Shown: one piece after another, positions 43,927 to 52,836 of the stretch | Layout of the letters: each line of letters begins with the position of its first letter | How positions within the stretch are numbered: position 1 is the first letter of the stretch | Origin: Salipiger abyssi | Lineage (GTDB): Bacteria > Pseudomonadota > Alphaproteobacteria > Rhodobacterales > Rhodobacteraceae | Assembly: GCF_017311415.1 (NCBI RefSeq) | Contig: NZ_JAEKIS010000006.1 | Location: 124,001 to 188,000, forward strand | Direction of reading: 5' to 3' | Length of the DNA: 64,000 nucleotides | Notes under the pieces: generated by a model | The model's input: the letters and a program-made list of their open reading frames with translations, nothing else | Told to the model about the DNA's origin: nothing | Databases searched by the model: none | Made by a program: the position numbers and the translations under genes

Positions 43927-45236
43927 AACCGGTTCTCGCCTTCGTCGCCAGCCTGTTCCTCGCAGGCCCCGCCCTCGCCGCCGCCGATATCCAGACGGTC
44001 GAAACGCCGATGGGCTTCACCGCCTGGCTGGTCGAGGAGCCCTCAATCCCCTTCACCTCGCTGGAGATCCGCTTCGAGGGCGGCACCTCGCTCGACGCGC
44101 CCGGCAAGCGCGGCGCAACCAACCTGATGGTCGGCCTGCTCGAAGAGGGCGCCGGCGAGTACGACGCACGCGGCTTTGCCGAGGCGCGCGACGCGCTGGC
44201 CGCCAGCTTCCGCTACGATTCCGGGCCCGACACCGTGTCGGTCTCGGCCAAGTTCCTGACCGAGAACCGCGACGAGGCGGTGGCGCTGCTGCGCGAAAGC
44301 CTGGTCGATCCGCGCTTTGGCGAGGATGCGGTCGAGCGGGTACGCGCGCAGGTGCTCTCCGGCATCCGCAGCGACCTCAAGGATCCCGACGCCATCGCCA
44401 ATGCCGAGTTCGACCGTATGGTGTTTGGCGATCACCCCTATGGCTCGCAGCCCGACGGCACGGTGGAGAGCGTCACCGCCCTCACCCGCGACGATCTGGT
44501 GGCCGCGCACCGGGCGGCGCTGGCCCGCGACCGGGTCTATATCGCCGCGGCGGGCGACATCTCTCCCGAAGAACTCTCGGCGCTGATCGACCGGCTGCTC
44601 GGCGACCTGCCCGCCACCGGCGCGCCACTGCCCGAGGATGTTGACGTCGCCACCCAGGCCGGCACCACGGTCGTACCCTTCGACACGCCGCAATCGGTGG
44701 CGCTCTTCGGCCATAAAGGGCTGAAGCGCGACGATCCGGATTTCTTCGCCGCCTATGTGATGAACACGATCCTCGGCGGCGGCGGCTTCGAAGCGCGGCT
44801 GATGAAGGAGGTGCGCGAAAAGCGCGGCCTGACCTACGGGGTCTATTCCTATCTGATGCCAATGGATCATGCCGAGCTCTATCTGGGCCGGGTCGCCTCG
44901 GCCAATGACCGCATCGGCGAGGCGATCTCGGTGATCCGCGACGAATGGGCCAGGATGGCAAGCGAGGGCGTCACCGATGCCGAGCTGGCGCAGGCCAAGA
45001 CCTATCTCACCGGCGCCTACCCGCTGCGCTTCGACGGCAACGGCCCCATCGCGCGCATTCTCGTGGGCATGCAGATGGACGGGCTGACCCCGGACTACGT
45101 GGTCACCCGCAACGCCGAGGTCGAGGCGGTGACGGCGGAGGATGTCAGGCGCGTGGCAAAGCGCCTGCTGCAACCCGACGCGCTGCGCTTTGTCGTCGTG
45201 GGCCAGCCCGAGGGGCTGGAGGACGTACCGGGCTAA
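43923..45236 (+). CDS. M16 peptidase-like partner lacking the zinc motif
   Basis: A 437-residue M16 family protein with a signal peptide (MKPVLAFVASLFLAGPALAAADI). The position of HFLEH is occupied by NLMVG (residues 67-71, in GATNLMVGLLEEGAGEYDARG), so it cannot bind zinc. The C-terminal half keeps the family FEARLMKEVREKRGLTYGVYSYL motif, whose Arg and Tyr complete the active site of the partner subunit. It is translationally coupled to the active subunit and is followed by an intrinsic terminator. Confidence 0.92.
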   Translation: MKPVLAFVASLFLAGPALAAADIQTVETPMGFTAWLVEEPSIPFTSLEIRFEGGTSLDAPGKRGATNLMVGLLEEGAGEYDARGFAEARDALAASFRYDSGPDTVSVSAKFLTENRDEAVALLRESLVDPRFGEDAVERVRAQVLSGIRSDLKDPDAIANAEFDRMVFGDHPYGSQPDGTVESVTALTRDDLVAAHRAALARDRVYIAAAGDISPEELSALIDRLLGDLPATGAPLPEDVDVATQAGTTVVPFDTPQSVALFGHKGLKRDDPDFFAAYVMNTILGGGGFEARLMKEVREKRGLTYGVYSYLMPMDHAELYLGRVASANDRIGEAISVIRDEWARMASEGVTDAELAQAKTYLTGAYPLRFDGNGPIARILVGMQMDGLTPDYVVTRNAEVEAVTAEDVRRVAKRLLQPDALRFVVVGQPEGLEDVPG

Positions 45237-45267
45237 AGGCGCCGCTCCTGCGGTTCGCACAGCACAG

Positions 45268-45299
45268 AGGCCGGGGCATCGCTCCGGCCTTTCTCTTTC
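45268..45299 (+). terminator. Intrinsic terminator after the M16 pair
   Basis: AGGCCGG (45268-45274) pairs with CCGGCCT (45284-45290) across a 9-base loop, followed by TTCTCTTTC, 31 bases after the stop. Confidence 0.75.
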
Positions 45300-45493
45300 G
45301 CACCGGTGGCCGGGATTTGCCACTTGAGCCTTCCCGCACCGCCCGGCTAGACTGCCCCCGTGCCTGGCTCGGGCCGCCCCCCTCCATCGGGGAAGCATGG
45401 ATCATGCGGAGCATCGTCATTCCGGACCTGTCTCGTCCGAGCATATGCATCAGGAGGGGTTGCGTCGGCTGCTCGGAAGAGGAGGACCAGACT

Positions 45494-46207
45494 ATGCATC
45501 TCTCCGCCCCCATCTACAGGCTGAAACGCAACGCCAGAGATCTCGCCCGCCAGCAGGGCATTCCCCTGCACCGGGCGCTGGATCGCGTTGCCAACGAAGA
45601 AGGCTATCAGAGCTGGAGCCATCTCGCCTCGCAGGCGCCGCAGGCGCGCCCGGCGGCAGCCGTCCTGTCGCGGCTGGCTCCCGGCGACCTGATCCTGATC
45701 GGAGCGCGGCCCGGACAGGGCAAGACCCTGCTCGGTCTGGAACTCGCGGCGCGCGCCGGCTCGCTCGGCAGAACCGGGTTCTTCTTCACGCTCGACTACC
45801 ACGAACGCGACGTCAGGCAGCGGCTTTCAGAGCTCGATCTGCGCCCCTCCGCCGATGCAAGGGCCGTGCATGTGGATACGTCAGACGACATAACGGCGGA
45901 TCACATCATTCGCTGCCTTGAGAGGTCAGGCGCCCCTGCGCTCGCGGTGATCGACTACCTGCAACTGCTCGATCAGAAGCGCAGCACTCCCGATCTCGAA
46001 AGTCAGATCGCGGCATTGCGGCGCTTTGTGAAGGAAACCGGAGCCCTCTGCGCCATCATATCCCAAGTCGACCGGTCCTTCGATCTAAGCGGCAGGACCA
46101 TGCCCGGGCTTTCGGATATCCGCCTGCCGAACCCGCTCGACCTTTCCGCCTTCGACAGGGTTTGTTTCCTGAACGAGGGGCGGCTGGGAATGGCCGACGC
46201 CGCATAG
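45494..46207 (+). CDS. Small DnaB-like ATPase (truncated replicative-helicase fold)
   Basis: A 237-residue protein from the ATG 45494 with GGAGG upstream (MHLSAPIYRLKRNARDLARQQG). Residues ~1-46 are a basic helical segment ending EEGYQSWSHLAS. Residues ~60-237 are a RecA/DnaB C-terminal-type ATPase with Walker A GARPGQGKT (70-78), LDYHERD, Walker B LAVIDYLQLLD and IISQVDRSFD. Rhodobacteraceae genomes carry such ~240-residue 'DNA helicase' proteins. It lacks a full DnaB N-domain, so its role (helicase, loader or regulator) is open. Monocistronic. Confidence 0.75.
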   Translation: MHLSAPIYRLKRNARDLARQQGIPLHRALDRVANEEGYQSWSHLASQAPQARPAAAVLSRLAPGDLILIGARPGQGKTLLGLELAARAGSLGRTGFFFTLDYHERDVRQRLSELDLRPSADARAVHVDTSDDITADHIIRCLERSGAPALAVIDYLQLLDQKRSTPDLESQIAALRRFVKETGALCAIISQVDRSFDLSGRTMPGLSDIRLPNPLDLSAFDRVCFLNEGRLGMADAA

Positions 46208-46304
46208 GAAAGCAATGAAACGGGCCGGAACCTCGTCTGGCCCGTCCGCTCTGCCGCGAGGAAAGCCCGCAAGGGTTTGACGCGCGCGCCCGTTCGCGGA
46301 AGGG

Positions 46305-46967
46305 TCAGGGCGTCGCGCAGCCCGGGTTCTTCAGCGCCGACAACACGATGCTGCGCGCCGCCTCTTCGCGCAGCAGCGCCTGCCCCTCTTCGTCGAACAG
46401 GCTATCGCCAAAATTCAGCGTAAAGGTCGCGCGGTTGGAGACGTTGAAAAAGCTCATCGCACTGATGCGCCAGTGCAGCGCCAGCGGCGAGATATCCTCG
46501 CGGAACACGCCGCTGGCCCGGCCCGCCTCGCAGATCCGCTCCAGCACGCGGATCGCCGCGACGTTCTGCTCCGCCAGCCGCTCGATATTGCGCATATGGC
46601 TGCCGTCATGGATGTTTTCGACCATGACCAGCCGGATGAAATCCGGGTTCCGGCGGTGGTGGTCGAACGTGAATTCCACCAGCTTGCGCAGCGCATGATC
46701 TGGCGCGAGATCCTCGAGATCGAGCTCCGCCTCGCCCGCGCGCACCTCCGCATAGGCCTCCTCCAGCACCGCCTGATAGAGCGATTCCTTGTCGCCGAAA
46801 TAGTAAAAGACCATCCGTTTCGAGGTCTTGGTCTTGGCCGCAATGTCGTCGATCCGGGTCCGAGACAGGCCGGTCCGGGCGAATTCCGCCCGCGCCACGC
46901 GCAGGATATCCGCTCGCACCGCCTCGGGATTTTGCTTCCAGCTCCTGAGCTTGGCAGGTTTGTCCAA
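46305..46967 (-). CDS. TetR-family repressor of the shikimate/quinate module
   Basis: A TetR regulator of about 220 residues. The HTH is LSRTRIDDIAAKTKTSKRMVFYYFGDKESLYQAVLEEAY, a near-perfect TetR domain, and a C-terminal ligand domain follows. I place the start at a TTG (46965-46967; LDKPAKLRSWKQN) preceded by GGGAG seven bases upstream, because an alternative ATG at 47034-47036 lies inside the operator repeats. It is divergent from shikimate dehydrogenase across 138 bases holding two direct operator-like repeats, so it probably represses the operon and itself. Confidence 0.86.
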   Translation of the reverse strand: MDKPAKLRSWKQNPEAVRADILRVARAEFARTGLSRTRIDDIAAKTKTSKRMVFYYFGDKESLYQAVLEEAYAEVRAGEAELDLEDLAPDHALRKLVEFTFDHHRRNPDFIRLVMVENIHDGSHMRNIERLAEQNVAAIRVLERICEAGRASGVFREDISPLALHWRISAMSFFNVSNRATFTLNFGDSLFDEEGQALLREEAARSIVLSALKNPGCATP

Positions 46968-47019
46968 CAGTGCTCTCCCCTCCGACCGGCAACGCGCGCC
47001 GCGCGGCCATGGTAACATC

Positions 47020-47068
47020 TTAACCCGCTGGTTCAATTGGATTGACCGAATTAACCCGTTGGTTCATT
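47020..47068. promoter_or_regulatory. Two TTAACCCG-TGGTTCA direct repeats, candidate TetR operators
   Basis: TTAACCCGCTGGTTCAAT at 47020-47037 and TTAACCCGTTGGTTCATT at 47051-47068 are nearly identical 18-mers 31 bases apart (three helical turns). Each contains the dyad AACC-N4-GGTT. They lie midway between the divergent TetR gene and the shikimate dehydrogenase. Confidence 0.65.
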
Positions 47069-47105
47069 ATTGCGACGAATCGAAGCGCCTATGGAGGAGA
47101 AGCTC

Positions 47106-48002
47106 TTGGATCAGCCCGTCGCCACGGAACGCCCCATGCTGGCCGGTCTCATCGGCCGTGGGATCGCGCTGTCGCGCACCCCGCGCATGCATATGGAGGA
47201 AGCCGCGGCGCAGGGGCTGGGGTCGGTCTATCGCATCCTCGACATGGACGAGCCCGCCCGCCGCGAGCTGCCGCTGAAGACGATGCTGGAAAGCGCCGAG
47301 GCCTGCGGTTTCGACGGGCTCAACGTCACCTACCCCTACAAGATCGAGGTCATCGGTCTGCTCGACGAGCTTTCCGACAATGCGCGCGCGGTCGGCGCAG
47401 TGAACACCGTGGTGCTGCGCGACGGGCGCCGGGTCGGCCATAACACCGATCTCTGGGGTTTTGCCGAAAGCTTCCGGCGCGGACTAGCCGGCGAGGCCGT
47501 GGAGCATGTGCTGCTCGCCGGCGCCGGCGGCGCCGGTGTCGCCGTCGCCCATGCGCTCGCCGATTGCGGCGTGCGGCGGCTGTCGATCCTCGACACCGAC
47601 GCGGCCCGCGCCGCGCAGCTCGCCGAACAGGTGATGACGAACCGCCCCAACACCGTGGCGGGCGCCGTTCCCGCGACCGAGGCGCTGAGCGGCGCCGACC
47701 GGCCCGACGGCATCGTCAACGCCACGCCCATGGGCATGGCCAAGCTGCCCGGCATGGCGGTTCCGGCCTCTTTCATCGACCCGGCCATGTGGGTCGCCGA
47801 TATCGTCTATTTCCCGCTCGAGACCGAGCTTCTCCGGACAGCGCGCGCCAAGGGCTGCCGGGTGCTGCCCGGCACCGGCATGGCGGTATTCCAGGCGGTG
47901 CGCGCCTTCGAGCTTTTCACGGGGCGGCCCGCCTGTCCCGACCGCATGAGGGCGACATTCGACGCCTTCGACACCCGCCCGGCCCAGCCGGCGGGAACCT
48001 GA
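47106..48002 (+). CDS. Shikimate/quinate dehydrogenase (AroE family, catabolic context)
   Basis: About 298 residues. TTG 47106 (LDQPVATERPML) follows GGAGGAGAAGCTC; an ATG five codons earlier is also possible. AroE features: IGRGIALSRTPRMH (substrate loop, with S-x-T-P in place of S-x-S-P), GLNVTYPYK (catalytic Lys), GAVNTVVL, GHNTDLWGF (Asp), and the Rossmann loop LLAGAGGAGVAVAH. It is likely to oxidise shikimate or quinate in a degradative pathway, given the TRAP transporter and 3-dehydroshikimate dehydratase that follow. It sits 32 bases before dctP, in one operon. Confidence 0.86.
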   Translation: MDQPVATERPMLAGLIGRGIALSRTPRMHMEEAAAQGLGSVYRILDMDEPARRELPLKTMLESAEACGFDGLNVTYPYKIEVIGLLDELSDNARAVGAVNTVVLRDGRRVGHNTDLWGFAESFRRGLAGEAVEHVLLAGAGGAGVAVAHALADCGVRRLSILDTDAARAAQLAEQVMTNRPNTVAGAVPATEALSGADRPDGIVNATPMGMAKLPGMAVPASFIDPAMWVADIVYFPLETELLRTARAKGCRVLPGTGMAVFQAVRAFELFTGRPACPDRMRATFDAFDTRPAQPAGT

Positions 48003-48034
48003 GACACGCAAGAACGCAAGAGGGAGGAATTTTC

Positions 48035-49045
48035 ATGCGTTTCCAACCCAAGACCCTTGCCGCCACGGCGGCGCTCTGCGCGGGGCTCTTCGCTGCCGCC
48101 GCAAACGCGCAGACGCTGCGCGTTGCCCATGTGGACCCGGACGACTGGACCGGCTCCAAGAAAGGCGCAGCGGCGCAGATCTTCAAGAACATCGTCGAGG
48201 GCGAAAGCGACCTGACGGTCGAGCTCTTTCCCGCCGGCGCGCTCGGCAACGAGGACGAGCTGGTGAGCCAGGCGCAGGACGGGCTGACCCAGGTGGTGCT
48301 GGTCTCCGGCGCCATGTCCAAGATCTGCCCGGCGGCTTCCGTGCTGGATATCCCCTACACCTTCTCCTCGGCGCCGCTCGCCTGGGAGGTGCTGGACGGC
48401 GAGTTCGGCGACGCGCTGGCCGAGCACTGCCTCGAACAGACCGGGCTGCGCACGCTGGCATACGGTGAAACCGGCTTCCGCAACTTCACCAATTCCGAGC
48501 GCGAGATCCGCACCCCCGCCGATATGGAAGGTCTGAAATTCCGCGTGCAGCCGATCCCGCTCTATATCGAGATGGTCGGCGCGCTCGGTGGCGAGCCCAC
48601 CCCCATCGCCTGGACCGAGCTGCCCAACGCGCTTTCCACCGGCGTCGTGGACGGTCAGGAAAACCCGGTCGGCGTGATCTACAACAACGGGCTGCACAAG
48701 CTTCAGCAATACATGACGCTCGACGGCCATGTGTATGCCGCCGACTTCCTCCTGATCTCGGACGAGTTCTTCCAGGGGCTTGAGCCGGCGCAGCAGGAAG
48801 TGATCCAGAAAGCCGCCATCGTTGCCGGCAATATGGGCCGCTCCATCCAGCAGTGGAACACCGCCGAGGGCGTGACCAAGGTGCAGGACGAGGGCATGCA
48901 GGTCTACAGCCCGACGGCAGAAGAGCTTCAGGCCTTTGCCGATGCGGCACAGCCCGCCGTGGTCTCCTACCTGCGCGAAGAGCTGGGCGACGATGCCGAG
49001 TGGATCGACCGGCTTCAGGACGCCGTGGCCGCGGCTTCGGAATAA
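48035..49045 (+). CDS. TRAP transporter substrate-binding protein (DctP family)
   Basis: A 336-residue periplasmic binding protein. It has a signal peptide (MRFQPKTLAATAALCAGLFAAAANAQ) and a DctP fold (TLRVAHVDPDDWTGSKKGAAAQIFKN, then GLKFRVQPIPLYIEMVGALGGEPTPIAWTELPNALSTGVVDGQENPV), where the conserved Arg in FRV binds a carboxylate. GGAGG precedes the ATG. By position, the substrate is a hydroaromatic acid such as shikimate or quinate. It is followed after 68 bases by dctQ. Confidence 0.92.
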   Translation: MRFQPKTLAATAALCAGLFAAAANAQTLRVAHVDPDDWTGSKKGAAAQIFKNIVEGESDLTVELFPAGALGNEDELVSQAQDGLTQVVLVSGAMSKICPAASVLDIPYTFSSAPLAWEVLDGEFGDALAEHCLEQTGLRTLAYGETGFRNFTNSEREIRTPADMEGLKFRVQPIPLYIEMVGALGGEPTPIAWTELPNALSTGVVDGQENPVGVIYNNGLHKLQQYMTLDGHVYAADFLLISDEFFQGLEPAQQEVIQKAAIVAGNMGRSIQQWNTAEGVTKVQDEGMQVYSPTAEELQAFADAAQPAVVSYLREELGDDAEWIDRLQDAVAAASE

Positions 49046-49113
49046 TCCCTGATCAAACCTCTTGCCCGGGCCGGCGGATCGCGCCGGTCCGGACCTTTTG
49101 AAGGAACTCTCCC

Positions 49114-49641
49114 GTGGACAGACTGATCAAGCTCGCACGTTGGGTATGCGGCTTCGGAGCCGGAGCGTCGATGGCGCTGGTCTTCGTCGTGATCTTCTTC
49201 AACTCGCTGCGCCGCTACACGGTGGGCCGTTCGGTCACCTGGGGAGAGGAGCTGCCGATCTACCTGACGATCTACGGCGTGATGTTCGGCCTGGCGCTCG
49301 CCTATCTGACCGACAGCCATATCCGCTTTACCGTGCTGATCGACACGCTGTCTGCACGGGTGCGCCGGATCCTGTTTTTGTTTTCCGATGTGGTCACCGT
49401 GATCACCGGCGCGGCGCTGGCCTATGCCGGCCATGTCTTTGCCATGCGCCGGGGCGATGTCACCGCCTCTGGCCTGAAATCGACAGCCGACGCGCTCGCC
49501 TCCAGCACCGGGATCGAGGCGCTGGTCTGGCTCGGACGGGTCGGTCCCTATCAATATGCCATCGCCTTCGGTGGCGCGCTGCTGGCGGTCGCCGCCGCCC
49601 TGAAACTGGCCGAGCGTCTGACGACGCCGGCGGAGGTGTAA
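49114..49641 (+). CDS. TRAP transporter small permease (DctQ family)
   Basis: A 175-residue protein with four membrane segments, GTG start 49114 with GGAA upstream. The GEELPIYLTIYGVMFGLALAY region is the DctQ signature (W-G-E-E...). It forms the small membrane subunit linking DctP and DctM. It lies three bases before dctM, so the pair is tightly coupled. Intact. Confidence 0.9.
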   Translation: MDRLIKLARWVCGFGAGASMALVFVVIFFNSLRRYTVGRSVTWGEELPIYLTIYGVMFGLALAYLTDSHIRFTVLIDTLSARVRRILFLFSDVVTVITGAALAYAGHVFAMRRGDVTASGLKSTADALASSTGIEALVWLGRVGPYQYAIAFGGALLAVAAALKLAERLTTPAEV

Positions 49642-49644
49642 GCC

Positions 49645-50919
49645 ATGGTCTATGCCATTCTCATCGTCGGCCTTCTGGCCGGTGTGCCCATCGCCATCTC
49701 CATCGTCGCGGCGCTGCTGGTCTTCATGGGGCTGGGCGATCTGCCCTATACCCTGCGGATCGTGCCGACCGAGATGTTCAAGGGGCTCAACTCCTTCCCG
49801 CTGCTGGCCATTCCGCTCTTTGTGCTGGCCGGTGAGGTGATGAACGAATCCGGCATCACCAGCCGCATCATCGGTTTCGCGAGCGTCATCGTGGGCCGCA
49901 TGCGCGCCGGGCTGGCACTGGTCAATATCTGGGCTTCGGTGATCTTTGCCGGGCTATCGGGCTCGGCCGTGGCCGACACCTCGGCCATCGGGCGCGTCTT
50001 CATCCCCGAGATGGAGAAGAAGGGCTATGACCGCAGCTTCGCCGCCGCCCTCACCGCCGCCTCTTCGGTGATCGGGCCGATCATTCCGCCCTCGATCCCG
50101 GTGATCATCTACGCGCTGATCGTCTCCGGCGTCTCGGTGCCGGCGCTGTTCATGGCCGGCGTGATCCCCGGCATTCTGCTGGCGCTGTTCCTCTCGGCCT
50201 ATGTCATGCTGATGGTCAAGGTCGACCACGACGCCGCCGCCGAACACGACAGCGGCCAGAGCGCCGGGCAGGCGCTGCTCGCCGGCATCCTGCCGCTGCT
50301 GATGCCGGTCTTTGTGGTGGGCTCCATCCTGCTCGGCGTCGTCACCCCCACCGAAGCGGCAAGCTTCGCCGTGGCCTATGCGCTGATCCTCGGCGTTTTC
50401 GTCTATCGCAACATCGCACTCGGCGCCCTGCCCCGGATCTTTGCCAGCGCGATGAAGGACAGCGCGGTGATCCTGATCATCATCGCCGCCGTCTCCGCCG
50501 CCAACTGGCTGCTGACCTATAACCGCGTGCCCAACATGCTGACCGACTGGGTACTCGCCAATGTCGACAGCAAGACCACCTTCCTGCTCGCCGTCATCAT
50601 TCTGTTCCTGCTGGTGGGCCTGTTCCTCGAAGGCATCGCGGCGATGCTGGTGCTGGTGCCGATCATGCATCCCATCGCTGTCTCCATGGGTGTGGACCCG
50701 GTGCATTTCGGCATCCTGGTGATCTTCAACCTGATGATCGGGCTGATCACCCCGCCGCTGGGCCTCTGCCTCTTCGTCGCCGAAGGGGTGGCGAATGTGG
50801 GCATGGCGCGGCTCATCCGTGCGATCATGCCGTTCTTCTTCGTCGAGGTTCTGGTACTGGTGATCCTCACCTTCGTGCCGGAAACGGTGATCTGGCTGCC
50901 GCGCGTTCTGGGATACTAG
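49645..50919 (+). CDS. TRAP transporter large permease (DctM family)
   Basis: A 424-residue protein with about twelve hydrophobic segments. DctM features are PLLAIPLFVLAGEVMNESGIT, IFAGLSGSAVADTSAIGRVFIPEMEKKGYDRSFAAALTAASSVIGPIIPPSIPVIIY (the G-P-I-I-P-P-S hinge), and ITPPLGLCLFVAEGVANVGM. It forms the Na+-driven channel of the TRAP system. It is followed by quiC after 10 bases. Confidence 0.94.
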   Translation: MVYAILIVGLLAGVPIAISIVAALLVFMGLGDLPYTLRIVPTEMFKGLNSFPLLAIPLFVLAGEVMNESGITSRIIGFASVIVGRMRAGLALVNIWASVIFAGLSGSAVADTSAIGRVFIPEMEKKGYDRSFAAALTAASSVIGPIIPPSIPVIIYALIVSGVSVPALFMAGVIPGILLALFLSAYVMLMVKVDHDAAAEHDSGQSAGQALLAGILPLLMPVFVVGSILLGVVTPTEAASFAVAYALILGVFVYRNIALGALPRIFASAMKDSAVILIIIAAVSAANWLLTYNRVPNMLTDWVLANVDSKTTFLLAVIILFLLVGLFLEGIAAMLVLVPIMHPIAVSMGVDPVHFGILVIFNLMIGLITPPLGLCLFVAEGVANVGMARLIRAIMPFFFVEVLVLVILTFVPETVIWLPRVLGY

Positions 50920-50929
50920 GAGACCTGCC

Positions 50930-52816
50930 ATGAAGACCTCCATCGCCACCGTGTCCATTTCCGGCTCGCTTCCGGAAAAGCTCGAAGCCATCGCCGGCGC
51001 GGGTTACGACGGGATCGAGATCTTCGAGCAGGATTTCATCGCCCATGACGGCGGCCCGCGCGAAGTGGGCCGGATGATCCGCGACCACGGGCTGGAGATC
51101 ACCCTGTTCCAGCCCTTCCGCGATTTCGAATGCCTGCCCGAGCCGCTGCGCAGCAAAGCCTTCGACCGCGCCCGGCGCAAGTTCGACGTGATGCAGGAGC
51201 TTGGCGCCGACCGCATCCTGGTCTGCTCCTCGGTGCATCCGCGCAGCCTTGGCGGCATCGACCGCGCCGCGGGCGACCTCGCCGAGCTGGGCGCCATCGC
51301 GCAGGAGCGCGGGATCTATGTGGGCTACGAGGCGCTGGCCTGGGGCCGGCATGTCAACGATCACCGCGACGCCTGGGAAATCGTGCGCCGCGCCGATCAT
51401 CCGAATATCGGGCTGATCCTCGACAGCTTCCACACGCTGGGGCGCGGGCTCGACAGCGAGTCGATCCGCGCGATCCCCGGCGACAAGATCTTCTTTGTCC
51501 AGCTCGCCGATGCGCCGGCCATCGACATGGATCTGCTCTACTGGTCGCGGCATTTCCGCAATATGCCCGGCGAGGGCGATCTGGACATCCGCAGCTTTAT
51601 GCAAGCGGTCATGGCCACCGGCTATGCCGGGCCGATCAGCCTCGAGATTTTCAACGACCAGTTCCGTGGCAACAACCCGCGCGGCGTGGCCGAGGACGGC
51701 TACCGCGCGCTGATCTCGCTGATGGACGATGTGCGCCGGGCCGAGCCCGACACGCCGGTGGACCTGCCCGAGATCCCCGCCCGCGTGAAGGCGCAGGGTG
51801 TTTCCTTCATCGAATTCGCCGCACAGGGCGACGAGGTCGACCGGCTTTCGGCCTTCCTCGCCACGCTGGGTTTCCGCCGCACCGGGCGGCATCGCAACAA
51901 GGCCATCGACCTCTGGCAGCAGAACGACATCCGCATCGTCGTCAATGCCGAGACCGAGGGCCACGCCGCGCATGCCTGGAACGCGCGCGGCACCTGCATC
52001 TGCGATATCGGGCTGAGCGTGACCTCGGCGCAGGACACCGTGGCGCGCGCAACCGCCCTTGGCTCGGCGCCCTTCGGCCAGCCGGTGGCGCCGGGAGAGC
52101 TGGATATCCCGGCGATCCGGGGGCTCGGCGGTTCGGTGCTGCATTTCATCGACGCGGAAAGCGGACTGGACCAGGTCTGGGAACTGGAATTCACCCCCGT
52201 CGATCAGGACGGCGCGGAGGCCGGGCTGATGCGCGTCGATCATCTGGCACAGACCATGTCCTATGAGGACATGCTGAGCTGGACGCTGTTCTATACCGCG
52301 CTCTTCGATATGGAAAAATCCCCGATGGTCGATGTGATCGACCCGGATGGGCTGGTACGTAGCCAGGTGGTCGAGGCGGCAGACGGCGCGCTGCGCATCA
52401 CCCTGAACGGCGCCGAGACCCACCGCACCCTCGCCGGTCGTTTCCTGGCGGAAAACTTCGGCGCCTCGGTGCAGCATATCGCACTGACCACCGAGGACAT
52501 CTTCGCCACCGCCGAAGCGCTCGACCGGCAGGGCTTCGAACCGCTGCCGATCCCGCAGAACTATTATGACGACCTTGCCGCGCGCTTCGATCTGAGCGAG
52601 GCCTTCCTCGCCCGGCTGCAAGCGGCGAATGTTCTCTACGATCAGGAGAATGGCGCGGAGTTCTTCCAGCTCTATTCACGCGTCTTCGCCGGCGGCATGT
52701 TCTTCGAGATCGTGCAGCGCGGCCCCGCCTATACCGGCTTCGGCGGCCCCAACGCGCCGTTCCGGATCGCCGCCCAGAAACGGCTGGGGCGCCACAAGAG
52801 CGTGCCTCAGAGCTAG
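50930..52816 (+). CDS. quiC: 3-Dehydroshikimate dehydratase fused to an HPPD-like domain
   Basis: A 628-residue bifunctional protein. Residues ~1-270 form a xylose-isomerase-type TIM barrel (MKTSIATVSISGSLPEKLEAIAGAGYDGIEIFEQDF, LILDSFHTLGRGLDSESIRAIPGDKIFFVQLADAP, ISLEIFNDQFR) that converts 3-dehydroshikimate to protocatechuate. Residues ~285-628 are a 4-hydroxyphenylpyruvate-dioxygenase-like VOC domain (VLHFIDAESGLDQVWELEF, IALTTEDIFATAEALDRQGFEPLP, FFEIVQRGPAYTGFGGPN). This QuiC-type fusion explains the operon: uptake, oxidation, aromatisation. Protocatechuate-opening genes are outside the window. Confidence 0.92.
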   Translation: MKTSIATVSISGSLPEKLEAIAGAGYDGIEIFEQDFIAHDGGPREVGRMIRDHGLEITLFQPFRDFECLPEPLRSKAFDRARRKFDVMQELGADRILVCSSVHPRSLGGIDRAAGDLAELGAIAQERGIYVGYEALAWGRHVNDHRDAWEIVRRADHPNIGLILDSFHTLGRGLDSESIRAIPGDKIFFVQLADAPAIDMDLLYWSRHFRNMPGEGDLDIRSFMQAVMATGYAGPISLEIFNDQFRGNNPRGVAEDGYRALISLMDDVRRAEPDTPVDLPEIPARVKAQGVSFIEFAAQGDEVDRLSAFLATLGFRRTGRHRNKAIDLWQQNDIRIVVNAETEGHAAHAWNARGTCICDIGLSVTSAQDTVARATALGSAPFGQPVAPGELDIPAIRGLGGSVLHFIDAESGLDQVWELEFTPVDQDGAEAGLMRVDHLAQTMSYEDMLSWTLFYTALFDMEKSPMVDVIDPDGLVRSQVVEAADGALRITLNGAETHRTLAGRFLAENFGASVQHIALTTEDIFATAEALDRQGFEPLPIPQNYYDDLAARFDLSEAFLARLQAANVLYDQENGAEFFQLYSRVFAGGMFFEIVQRGPAYTGFGGPNAPFRIAAQKRLGRHKSVPQS

Positions 52817-52836
52817 ACCTGTCCCGCCGGCGCCGC

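Noticed and set aside
46220-46245. ACGGGCC...GGCCCGT stem after the DnaB-like gene
   Set aside because: A 7-bp stem with a 12-base loop and no T-tract; too weak to list as a terminator.
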